A stretch of 21,822 nt of DNA. Origin: a virus. Positions 6,104 through 13,227 of the stretch are shown here, one piece after another. The position numbers and the translations under genes are program-made. The stretch spans positions 1 to 21,822 of IMG/VR virus record IMGVR_UViG_3300024518_000712; one strand, written 5' to 3'. The notes beneath the pieces were generated by a model. The model did not search any database, was not told the DNA's origin, and saw only the letters and a program-made list of their open reading frames with translations. Position 1 is the stretch's first letter. Every line of letters begins with the position of its first letter.

Positions 6104-6520
6104 ATGGCTACCTTTGTGCTTTACGATGCCAGCGTGACCATTGGCGGAGTTGATTTGTCGGACCACGTGCGGTCGGTCACCATCGACTCCGGCCAAAATA
6201 TGACGGACGACACCGCGATGGGCGATGCATTCACCTCGAACGCGGCAGGACTCGCCAACTGGTCCATGTCGTTTGAGTTCTTGCAGGACTACGCTACTTC
6301 GGAGGTGGATGCAACGCTAAATTCCTGCCTCGGTATCGGCGTCACGCCAAAGGTGATCGTCGTGAAGCCGACGAGCGCAACAGTGGGTACCGCTAACCCA
6401 TCGTACACAGGCTCGGGCGTGCTCGAATCTTACAACCCAGTCGGCGGTGCAGTGGGCGATCAGGCGATGGCGTCTGCTACGTTTCAGGCAGCGTCGGCGC
6501 TGGTCAGAGCTACATCGTAG
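6104..6520 (+). CDS. tail tube-like protein 2, short paralogue
   Basis: 138 residues starting MATFVLYDASVTIGGVDLSDHVRSV, a start typical of siphovirus major tail proteins. The DDTAMGDAFTSNAAGL motif (about 35-50) and SYNPVGG element align with the preceding gene, showing an old duplication. It lacks that gene's C-terminal domain. A strong GGAGGTG lies a few bases upstream. Position immediately before the assembly chaperone makes this the better candidate for the main tube subunit. Confidence 0.8.
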   Translation: MATFVLYDASVTIGGVDLSDHVRSVTIDSGQNMTDDTAMGDAFTSNAAGLANWSMSFEFLQDYATSEVDATLNSCLGIGVTPKVIVVKPTSATVGTANPSYTGSGVLESYNPVGGAVGDQAMASATFQAASALVRATS

Positions 6521-6562
6521 AATGCAGCACCAAGTCCCTCCCCTCATAGAAAAGGTATTCCA

Positions 6563-6937
6563 ATGGTTTTATCCAAAGACCAGATTTTACAAGCAGACGA
6601 CCTAAAGAAAGAAACGGTGGACACCCCAGAATGGGGTGGCGATGTGCTGGTCCGCGAGTTACGTGGCCGCGAGCGAGACGCGTTCGAGGAAGGCTCGATG
6701 GACAGCAAGCGCAACATCTCGATGGCGAATATGCGTGCGCGACTCGTTGCGATGTCAGCCATCGACGAGGAGGGCCAGAGGCTCTTCTCCAACAAGGAGG
6801 CGGCTGAGTTAGGCGACAAAAGCGCGACGGCACTCAACCGCTTGTTCGAGGTCTGTTGTAGGCTCTCCGGTATCACGAGTGATGACGTAGAGAAACTTGA
6901 AAAAAACTCAGAGACCCATCACGAGCCGAACGGTTGA
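6563..6937 (+). CDS. tail assembly chaperone, zero-frame product (gpG-like)
   Basis: 124 residues. Features of the siphovirus chaperone family: a short N-terminus (MVLSKDQILQADDLKKETVD), a strand around GGDVLVRELRGRERDAFEE and a helical C-terminal half with LSGITSDDVEKLEKN. It sits between tail tube and tape measure, the invariant position of this gene. AAAAGG lies upstream of the ATG. Near its 3' end is a canonical slippery heptamer that would yield the longer product listed separately. Confidence 0.85.
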   Translation: MVLSKDQILQADDLKKETVDTPEWGGDVLVRELRGRERDAFEEGSMDSKRNISMANMRARLVAMSAIDEEGQRLFSNKEAAELGDKSATALNRLFEVCCRLSGITSDDVEKLEKNSETHHEPNG

Positions 6938-7104
6938 TCTGGTTCGAGTTGGCGGAGATGATGGGCTGCCCAGTAGGCGAGTTGCAGGACCGGATGTCGA
7001 GTTCAGAGTTTGCAGAGTGGATCGCCCGTGGCCGGATCAAGGCGGAGCAAAGGGAGCAAGCTGACATGATCGCCAGAGTCGAATCGAAGATGCAGAGCCG
7101 ATGA
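6563..7104 (+). CDS. tail assembly chaperone, -1 frameshift fusion (gpG-T-like), about 180 aa
   Basis: The zero frame reads 115 residues up to AAC at 6905-6907. A -1 slip then continues from 6907 for 65 more residues to TGA 7102-7104. The extension (LRDPSRAERLIWFELAEMMG, later LQDRMSSSEFAEWIARGR and a charged helix) has the W-F-E-L-A-E-M-M-G and E-F-A-E-W pattern of the T domain that recruits the tape measure. It has no start codon of its own near its beginning and ends overlapping the tape-measure ATG. The frameshift is inferred from sequence, but this is the conserved arrangement in siphoviruses. Confidence 0.85.
6901..6907 (+). promoter_or_regulatory. programmed -1 ribosomal frameshift site A AAA AAC
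   Basis: In the zero frame the codons are GAA-AAA-AAC, so 6901-6907 forms the heptamer A-AAA-AAC, a canonical X-XXY-YYZ slip site. The -1 frame downstream stays open for 65 codons. A weak possible stimulatory stem (CGAAC 6927-6931 with GTTCG 6942-6946) lies about 20 bases downstream. Confidence 0.85.
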
Positions 7105-8801
7105 TACTATCTGAGATGAAGGTAGTATTGACTGCGGCCACGTCTGGCTTCGCGAAGTCGATGGACTGGGCGCAACAGCGGACAAAGGGCTTCCGCAAGT
7201 CAGTGGCTAAGGTGGGAGGTGCCCTTAAGGGCATGGCATCTATCGCGCTAAAGGCGGGTGCGGCGTTAGCCGGGATCGGGTGGGGTGCGAAGAAGATCTT
7301 TGACCTTGGAGCGTCCATTGAGGAGACAGGGTCGAAGTTCAACACGGTCTTCGGAAGTGAGGCTGGCGCAGAGGTGTCGGCGTTCCTCGACAACTTCGCC
7401 GCCAAGGCTGGCCTCACGTCTAACGAAGCGAAGGGGTTGGTGGCTACCACAGGTGCTATCACTCAAGGGTTGGGCTTCAGCCAGAAGGCGTCGGGTGAGG
7501 CGGCTATAGCGATCACCAAGCTCGCAGGCGATCTGAGTTCGTTCAACAACTTGCCGACAGAGCAAGTGCTGATGGGCATCAACAGTGCCCTTACAGGCGA
7601 GCGAGAACAGATGAAGCAGTTGGGCGTGGTCATCCTAGAGGCTGATGTTCAGTTCAAGGCGTTCGCCATGACAGGCAAGACCGTAGCGAAGAACCTCACC
7701 CAGCAGGAGAAGGCCACTGCGACCCTGGCGCTGATCACGGAGAAGGCGGGGAGCGCGGTTGGCGACCTCAACCGCACGCAAGGATCTGCGGCGAACGTAG
7801 CCAAGAGGCTGAAGACGCGGTTCTTGGAGATCCGCGATGCCGTCTCTACTGCACTGATGCCAGCGTTCAAAGAGATCCTCACAAGTCTCGAAGAGAACGA
7901 GCAAAAGTTCATCGACCTGAAGGATGAGATCCTTGAGAACTCGGGCGTGATCAGCGCGTGGGCGATGGTATTTGTCGAGTCTGTGAAGTTCGTCGGGATG
8001 TTCATTCTGGGGGTGATCAGAAACATTCAGAACATGGGCGAGATATTTGTGAACGTGGCGGACATGGCGAAGAATGCTGGACGCCTGGACTGGGCGGGAG
8101 TTAAGGCGGAGTGGGAGGAGATCAAGGCAAACAGAGAAGCGATGAAGAAAGTAGATGAAGAGCTATCAGAGCAGGCCGCAAAGATGGGCGCGGCTTTCAG
8201 GTTAGCGTTCAGCGGTGGGATGGCAGCCGCAAGAGACTTCGGGGAGACAGTTGCAAATATCCCACGGATTCTCGATGACACTGGTGACAGTGCAGCCTCG
8301 ACTATTATATCCCTAAGTGACAAGATGGGAGAGTTGGGCACTAGCATCTCCAAGAACTTTGTGGGCCGTATGACGGATGCAGCGCAAGGCGGAAAAGATG
8401 CATTTGATGGGATGTTCGCATCCATCAAGAAGCAACTCGTCGAGCTTGCGATGAGGGCTCTTTTGTTCAAGGCTATCATGGGCGTTGGCGCGAAGTTCGG
8501 CATCGACACAGGCGGCTTCGCTACAGCGATGACTGGCTTCAAGGGAGCGGCAACGACAGCGACGGGCGACACGGCTGGCGGCGTTGCTGGCGGCGCTGGT
8601 ACGCCGATACTCTCGGGCAAGGCGGCGAACGCATCGCGTGGCGGGCTTATCGTCAACCAGAACATCAACTTCAGCGTCTCTGCCATTGACGGCAGGTCAG
8701 CCGCCGCATTCATCAAGCAGCAAGGCGGAACCATCGCGGAGGTTATCGCTACGGCGGCGAAGGACTCGACGGCCTACCGTCGCCAGTTGCAGGGGGCTTA
8801 G
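7101..8801 (+). CDS. tape measure protein, 566 aa
   Basis: Sets tail length and is probably carried inside the tube. The N-terminal helical region is followed by hydrophobic stretches near 45-62 and 283-306. The most diagnostic part (about residues 138-185) is LAGDLSSFNNLPTEQVLMGI, then SALTGEREQMKQLGVVI and LEADVQ, the conserved core of many tape measures. The C-terminus is Gly/Ala-rich, then NQNINFSVSAIDGRSAAAFI. At about 0.15 nm per residue the length would suggest a tail near 85 nm, a rule-of-thumb estimate. The ATG overlaps the stop of the frameshift product (ATGA). Confidence 0.92.
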   Translation: MILSEMKVVLTAATSGFAKSMDWAQQRTKGFRKSVAKVGGALKGMASIALKAGAALAGIGWGAKKIFDLGASIEETGSKFNTVFGSEAGAEVSAFLDNFAAKAGLTSNEAKGLVATTGAITQGLGFSQKASGEAAIAITKLAGDLSSFNNLPTEQVLMGINSALTGEREQMKQLGVVILEADVQFKAFAMTGKTVAKNLTQQEKATATLALITEKAGSAVGDLNRTQGSAANVAKRLKTRFLEIRDAVSTALMPAFKEILTSLEENEQKFIDLKDEILENSGVISAWAMVFVESVKFVGMFILGVIRNIQNMGEIFVNVADMAKNAGRLDWAGVKAEWEEIKANREAMKKVDEELSEQAAKMGAAFRLAFSGGMAAARDFGETVANIPRILDDTGDSAASTIISLSDKMGELGTSISKNFVGRMTDAAQGGKDAFDGMFASIKKQLVELAMRALLFKAIMGVGAKFGIDTGGFATAMTGFKGAATTATGDTAGGVAGGAGTPILSGKAANASRGGLIVNQNINFSVSAIDGRSAAAFIKQQGGTIAEVIATAAKDSTAYRRQLQGA

Positions 8802-8804
8802 GTC

Positions 8805-9425
8805 GTGGCTGTATTCCCTCGCACGGTCCCGCCAGCCAGGGTTACATATCCCAAGGTTGTCGGGTCTCTGATTAGCGTGGGTCAGAGCGGCGCTATCCAG
8901 ACGCGCTCAGAGGCCGCACAAGGCCGGATGTGGCAGGAGGCTTGGCCCGCTCTCCCCGCCGGAAGCGCAGACGTGCAGGCGCTTCTTACGACCATAGAGA
9001 ACCTGTTCAACACGGGCGCGACGTGTACCCTGACGCACTACCTCCTGCCGGGATCGGGCAAGGATGCGCACGGTTCCGGTCCTGGGGCACCGAAGGTGAA
9101 CGGTGCGTCCCAGAGCGGCACGTCGCTTATGACCTACGGTTGGACCGCGAGCCAAACGGGAGTGATGAAGGCTGGAGACTGCTTCACGGTCCCCGGTTGT
9201 GACGTGCTGTTTCGGGTTACTGCTGACGCCAGTTCCGACGGGAGCGGACTTGCGACCCTCGCCATCGAGCCTCCCATCGTCGCAGGCAGTTCTCCCACCA
9301 ATAGCGGGGTGCTGACTATCGCCGGAGCCACGCTCACCGCCGTAGTTCTCGACTACACCGACTCGACCGCAGGGCCTGACGAGTTCATCGGAGGATTGAG
9401 TGTCACTTTCCGTGAGGCTCCATAG
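8805..9425 (+). CDS. putative distal tail / tail-tip protein 1, 206 aa
   Basis: Starts at GTG 8805, four bases after the tape-measure stop, with AGGGGG upstream. N-terminal MAVFPRTVPPARVTYPKVVG, then SEAAQGRMWQEAWPAL and DVQALLTTIENLFNTGATCT, followed by beta-rich repeats of surface type and a final LSVTFREAP. The gene directly after the tape measure normally encodes the distal tail protein that starts tube assembly, and the size is similar. I do not recognise the exact family, so the function rests on position and beta-rich composition. Confidence 0.65.
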   Translation: MAVFPRTVPPARVTYPKVVGSLISVGQSGAIQTRSEAAQGRMWQEAWPALPAGSADVQALLTTIENLFNTGATCTLTHYLLPGSGKDAHGSGPGAPKVNGASQSGTSLMTYGWTASQTGVMKAGDCFTVPGCDVLFRVTADASSDGSGLATLAIEPPIVAGSSPTNSGVLTIAGATLTAVVLDYTDSTAGPDEFIGGLSVTFREAP

Positions 9426-10097
9426 ATGGGACGCACCCTCACCTCTGCGATGCAGACCGCGATCAGCGCGAAAGAGGGCTACGGGGATGTCTGGTTCATC
9501 GAGATCGCGGCATCCAACACCACGCTGCGCTATACGACCGCGCCTAGTGACGTACTGTGGAACTCCCTGACGTGGACGGGCATCGGTGGCCTGATAGAAT
9601 TCGACCCGCCTCCTGAGACCGGAGATCCAGCAGGGCAGAGCCTAGGGCTATCTCTGTCCGGCGTCGATACCGGGATGATCACCGAGGTACTCGACCACAA
9701 CCTCAGGGGTCGCACGTGTCGCCTGTACTGGGGCCAAATCCTGCTAAGTACGGGCGTGGTCGTGGTCGATGCCATCGAAGTTTTCGGTGGCCTGATGAAC
9801 GCCACTTGGCAGATCGAACACACGCCATCAGATCAAGGCACACGGGGCACCGTCAAAGTATCCACGACGATAGTGAGTGAAATGGCTCGCCACCTATTCC
9901 GGCGTATGCTCCGCACCAACCTGACGAGCTTGGCGCTGATGCAAGCACGTGGCGACATAACGCCTGCCACCACCGACACGTTCTTCTCAACTCTCCCGGC
10001 GCTGATGGGCCAGCCCGTCTACTGGGGCAGAAGGGGAGCAACGGCGAATCCCGGCGTCACGCCATACTACTACGGCGGTGAAGGTGGTGGAAAATGA
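9426..10097 (+). CDS. tail-tip protein 2, DUF2163-like, 223 aa
   Basis: Begins immediately after the preceding stop. MGRTLTSAMQTAISAKEG, then DVWFIEIAASNTTLRYTTAP and LTWTGIGGLIEFDPPPETGD, resemble the N-terminus of DUF2163/hub-like proteins of GTA-type tails, where substrate-like turns precede SLGLSLSGVDTGMI. The middle LYWGQILLSTGVVVVDAIEVFGGLMNATW fits a beta-sandwich that packs in the tail tip. The C-terminus is Gly/Tyr-rich. Its stop overlaps the next ATG. The match is from memory of motif style, so the family is moderately sure; a tail-tip role is well supported by context. Confidence 0.65.
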   Translation: MGRTLTSAMQTAISAKEGYGDVWFIEIAASNTTLRYTTAPSDVLWNSLTWTGIGGLIEFDPPPETGDPAGQSLGLSLSGVDTGMITEVLDHNLRGRTCRLYWGQILLSTGVVVVDAIEVFGGLMNATWQIEHTPSDQGTRGTVKVSTTIVSEMARHLFRRMLRTNLTSLALMQARGDITPATTDTFFSTLPALMGQPVYWGRRGATANPGVTPYYYGGEGGGK

Positions 10098-10522
10098 GCG
10101 TCAAGCGCGTTGCTGATTGGCAGTGCGAGCTATTGCTCTGGGGAGCCCGCCAACGTCGGATGAAGTGGGCGTGGGGCGAGACGGACTGCGGAACGCTGAT
10201 GCGTCAGGGCTTGGAGGTTGTGTTCGGGCACCCGCTCATGGACATCGCATACGCCTCGCGGGAGGAGGCTCAAGCCTGGATGAAGGATATGGGCACGAGT
10301 GCGAGCAAATATTTCGAGGGATGCGGAGCGGTACGCCAGCCAGTCAGCGAGTTACAGGGGGGCGATGTCATCGTCAGGCCGGGAATGGTTAACGGGATGC
10401 CGCGACTCGCTCTTGCGCTAGACGCGGAGGTGCTTATCACGAGTGATCCAGTACAGGGTCCGCACTGGATCGGTGCGAAGGATCTGCGGCGGCGGGCACG
10501 TCTCTATCGTTTCGCGCCATGA
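10094..10522 (+). CDS. DUF6950-like tail-tip protein with DC motif, 142 aa
   Basis: VADWQCELLLWGARQRRMKW, then AWGETDC (Cys32) and a helix, is the pattern of DUF6950-like proteins, small relatives of NlpC/P60-type cysteine peptidases that sit just before the tail hub. A GGDVIV strand follows near residue 95. The expected His partner is not obvious: the strand LALALDAEVLITS has none, and the nearest His is in GPHWIGA. It may therefore be structural rather than enzymatic. ATGA overlaps join it to both neighbours. Confidence 0.75.
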   Translation: MSVKRVADWQCELLLWGARQRRMKWAWGETDCGTLMRQGLEVVFGHPLMDIAYASREEAQAWMKDMGTSASKYFEGCGAVRQPVSELQGGDVIVRPGMVNGMPRLALALDAEVLITSDPVQGPHWIGAKDLRRRARLYRFAP

Positions 10523-12471
10523 GTGACTTCGCGAAGGGTGCAGTAAAGTTCGCCGCGATCACTGCCGCCATCTATTTCACGGGTGGACTCGCATCATTTT
10601 CGACTATTAGTTGGACCACTGCTGCGATGGCCGCTGGCGTTGTCCAGTCAGCTATCGCCGCTCGCGGGATAACGGCCCTTATCGACCCCCTAAGTGATGG
10701 AGTCATCCGAAAGCAGGTCGGCATTCAAGCAAATCCGACAGGTACGGAAGTCACCCTCCCCGTTATCTATGGGAAGGCGAAGGTGGGGATGAGCGTGATC
10801 GACGTGCGGCAGGGCGCGAGCGACGTGAACACGCTCGCCCTCGTCGGCGCGATAGCGATTGCACCCGAATCTGGGCTAGGCATCGACGCGGTGACCGATG
10901 TCTACTTCAACGAGCTACGGTCGCTGGAGAATCCGGTGTTCGGCACCAACAGTTCCGGCAACAATCCGCAGCCGTTCACCAACACTGTGGTGAAGTCTCC
11001 GTGGAACGGCAACGTCTCCAGCGGCACCTTCGGGACAGACTTCTTCCTCGAATATTTCCTGCACGATGGGGACGATAGTCAGGCCAAGGACTTCGCGCTG
11101 AATGCCCAGTTCGGCACAGCGTGGCCCACCACGTCTATAGGTGCAGGCGTGGCATATCTGGTCCTCTGGCTTTACTACTCAGAAGCGATCTATACGAACG
11201 GAGTCCCCAACGTCACGATGGAGGTGAAGGGCAACAAGGTGCTTGACTGCCAGAACCTTGGCGCGACGGCGGCGTACAGTGAGAACCCAGCGGACTGCAT
11301 CAGAGACTTCATGACATCGACGAGATACGGAATGGGTATACCCGCCGCCCAGATCGACGCCACGAGCTTCTCTGCCGCCGCCGCCTACTGTGACGAGAGC
11401 GTCACGATCACGATCACTGGCGGGGACGATGTAACGCTTGCTGATCGGTTCACGTGCAACGGCTTCCTCATGCCTGACGATGGGCAGTTGAGTAACCTAG
11501 AGCGCCTGCTCTCATCCTGTTGCGGGCGCATCGTTCGGGAAGGCGGCAAGTACAAGCTCCTCATTCGTAAGGCCCAGTCGGCAGAGACTTTTGAACTGGA
11601 TCGCACCAACATCGTCGGTGACTGGAGCTTCCTTCGGACGGGCGTTGATGAGACGCCCAACACGCTCGTCGCCACGTATGTGGATGTCGATCTCAACTAC
11701 AGCGCCCAGCCCGTCACGTGGCCGGAACCGGATGCGACAAATGCTTATCTAGCTGCTGACAACGCCTACGCAGTCGAGTCGCGCATCGAGTTGAGCTTCA
11801 CCGAGAACCGCTACATGGCGGAGATGATCGCCTCGCAGCAGTTACTAGAACGGCGGGCAGATTTCGGGTGCGCTTTGGTGGCGCAACGCGAGGCGCTGAA
11901 GCTGTCGGTTGGAGACGTGGTCAACGTGACGCACTCAACCCCATCGTGGACAGATGAGAAGTTCTGGGTGGAGGCGATATCGCTGCGGCGTGATGGACTC
12001 GTACAGCTTGCGCTCAAGTCATACGTGGCTGCTACATACACGGTGCCGACGATGACCGTCAAGCCCGATATAGTAGTGGCATCGTTGCCCGCTAGGTATA
12101 CAACGGCGGACGGCCCAACTGTTCAAGTGACGAACTTCGACCCCTACGGGATAGAACAAACGACCGACGTGTGGTGGTGTCGAATGAATCTCGACTTCTC
12201 CGCTGGGATGGGGAGCTACAAAGTTGAGCATGACCCAGCGTCAGGCTCCACATACGACTATTACAAGGACTTCACTGGCACCGTCGACACCGCAGCGAAC
12301 CTTCTGGAGAATCCTAGCTCTGGCACAGACCCGTTCGAGTTCTCTACCGCATCTGGCTCAGAGACGGGGATATCCACTATAACGGTCACGCCATATCCCG
12401 AGGCGGCTAAACAAGGCATCGCGGGGCCTGCGGTCACTGTCACATTCCAGCCCTCGGATGAGGGTGAGTAG
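10519..12471 (+). CDS. tail tip hub / host-attachment protein, phage lambda J-like, 650 aa
   Basis: The N-terminus contains a hydrophobic stretch (about residues 9-50), as in many J-like proteins. The body has VTLPVIYGKAKVGMSVIDV (about 78-96), a FFLEYFLHDGDDSQ segment, and NPADCIRDFMTSTRYGMGIP (about 256-275) followed by DGQLSNLERLLSSCCGRIV (about 317-335) and GGKYKLLIRKA. These last elements are characteristic of the J/tail-tip family (domains that build the hub). The C-terminal part is beta-rich, of fibronectin-like composition. It follows the tail-tip genes and precedes the baseplate/fibre genes, as expected. Confidence 0.88.
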   Translation: MSDFAKGAVKFAAITAAIYFTGGLASFSTISWTTAAMAAGVVQSAIAARGITALIDPLSDGVIRKQVGIQANPTGTEVTLPVIYGKAKVGMSVIDVRQGASDVNTLALVGAIAIAPESGLGIDAVTDVYFNELRSLENPVFGTNSSGNNPQPFTNTVVKSPWNGNVSSGTFGTDFFLEYFLHDGDDSQAKDFALNAQFGTAWPTTSIGAGVAYLVLWLYYSEAIYTNGVPNVTMEVKGNKVLDCQNLGATAAYSENPADCIRDFMTSTRYGMGIPAAQIDATSFSAAAAYCDESVTITITGGDDVTLADRFTCNGFLMPDDGQLSNLERLLSSCCGRIVREGGKYKLLIRKAQSAETFELDRTNIVGDWSFLRTGVDETPNTLVATYVDVDLNYSAQPVTWPEPDATNAYLAADNAYAVESRIELSFTENRYMAEMIASQQLLERRADFGCALVAQREALKLSVGDVVNVTHSTPSWTDEKFWVEAISLRRDGLVQLALKSYVAATYTVPTMTVKPDIVVASLPARYTTADGPTVQVTNFDPYGIEQTTDVWWCRMNLDFSAGMGSYKVEHDPASGSTYDYYKDFTGTVDTAANLLENPSSGTDPFEFSTASGSETGISTITVTPYPEAAKQGIAGPAVTVTFQPSDEGE

Positions 12472-12483
12472 CCGTATTATATT

Positions 12484-12852
12484 ATGAAGAAGAATGCAGT
12501 TGAGTACACTAGCCCTCCGACGAACGGACAGAATACTATGAAGCTCACCAAGCACGAGTTCGAGACGATTTACCGAATCCTCATTACGAGTTCAGTGGAA
12601 TCGGTAGGGGAACAAAGGAACCTGAACGATGTTCTGGCTGCGTTCGAGAACGCTGGGCAGGCCATCGGCGCGGAGTCAAACGGGGTGCCAAGGATGTACA
12701 CGATAGAACGCGACACTGCGCTGGATCTACCCGCAGGGGCACCAGCTACGTTGCGCGACCATCTGGACCGTGGGATCGGGCGCTTCCAGACATGGTCCGT
12801 CAGGTGCATCCCAGACGTGCTGGATAGGTTGGACGGAGCAGCAAAGAACTAG
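12484..12852 (+). CDS. hypothetical protein between hub and fibre genes, up to 122 aa
   Basis: Unrecognised. Two in-frame starts are possible. The ATG at 12484 has no ribosome-binding site and follows an AT-rich stretch. The ATG at 12538 (MKLTKHEFETIYRIL) has a weak GGA about 9 bases upstream and a more natural protein beginning, so the real protein may be 104 residues. It is predicted helical and soluble (NLNDVLAAFENAGQAIG, LRDHLDRGIGRFQTW) with no membrane segment or catalytic motif. Codon use and strand match the late operon. Confidence 0.7.
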   Translation: MKKNAVEYTSPPTNGQNTMKLTKHEFETIYRILITSSVESVGEQRNLNDVLAAFENAGQAIGAESNGVPRMYTIERDTALDLPAGAPATLRDHLDRGIGRFQTWSVRCIPDVLDRLDGAAKN

Positions 12853-12862
12853 GGGGAGAGAG

Positions 12863-13225
12863 ATGGCTACTGCTGGACCAGTACACTTCGAGATTCCGTG
12901 CTACAGCGAGTTCGGCGTGACGATGACGTGGTACGCGACCACGGTAGCGGCGGGCACCAAGAAAGACCTGACGAACTACACGGCGGCACTTGATATACGC
13001 AGGAAGCAGAGCGACTCGACTGCGCTGATCGCGCTCACGAGTTCGAGTGGCATCTCACTTGGCGGCAGCGCAGGCACGATCACGATCAGCCTGACAGACG
13101 TTCAGACGGCGGCGATCACTCCCGGCTTCGGCGTGTGGGATCTTGAGTTGATAAACTCTGAAGGGTCTAACCTTCGCTTGGTTGAGGGCACGTGTGAGTT
13201 CACACCGTCTGTGACGAGGAACTGA
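12863..13225 (+). CDS. baseplate/fibre-base protein, BppU N-terminus-like beta-sandwich, 120 aa
   Basis: Starts at ATG 12863, with GGGGGAGAGAG just upstream; a longer frame from 12770 intrudes into the previous gene. The pattern KKDLTNYTAALDIRRKQSD, ALIALTSSSGISL, AGTITISLTDVQTAAITPG, WDLELINSEG and LVEGTCEFTPSVTRN is that of small phage tail proteins resembling the N-terminal domain of BppU-like upper baseplate proteins, usually encoded just before receptor-binding proteins. It probably links the fibre to the tail tip. The assignment rests on the strand pattern. Confidence 0.75.
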   Translation: MATAGPVHFEIPCYSEFGVTMTWYATTVAAGTKKDLTNYTAALDIRRKQSDSTALIALTSSSGISLGGSAGTITISLTDVQTAAITPGFGVWDLELINSEGSNLRLVEGTCEFTPSVTRN

Positions 13226-13227
13226 TT

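Noticed and set aside
8027-8734. Minus-strand open frame of 235 codons inside the tape-measure gene
   Set aside because: It is the complement of a well-supported tape measure, has no ribosome-binding site or neighbours on that strand and shows shadow-type composition.
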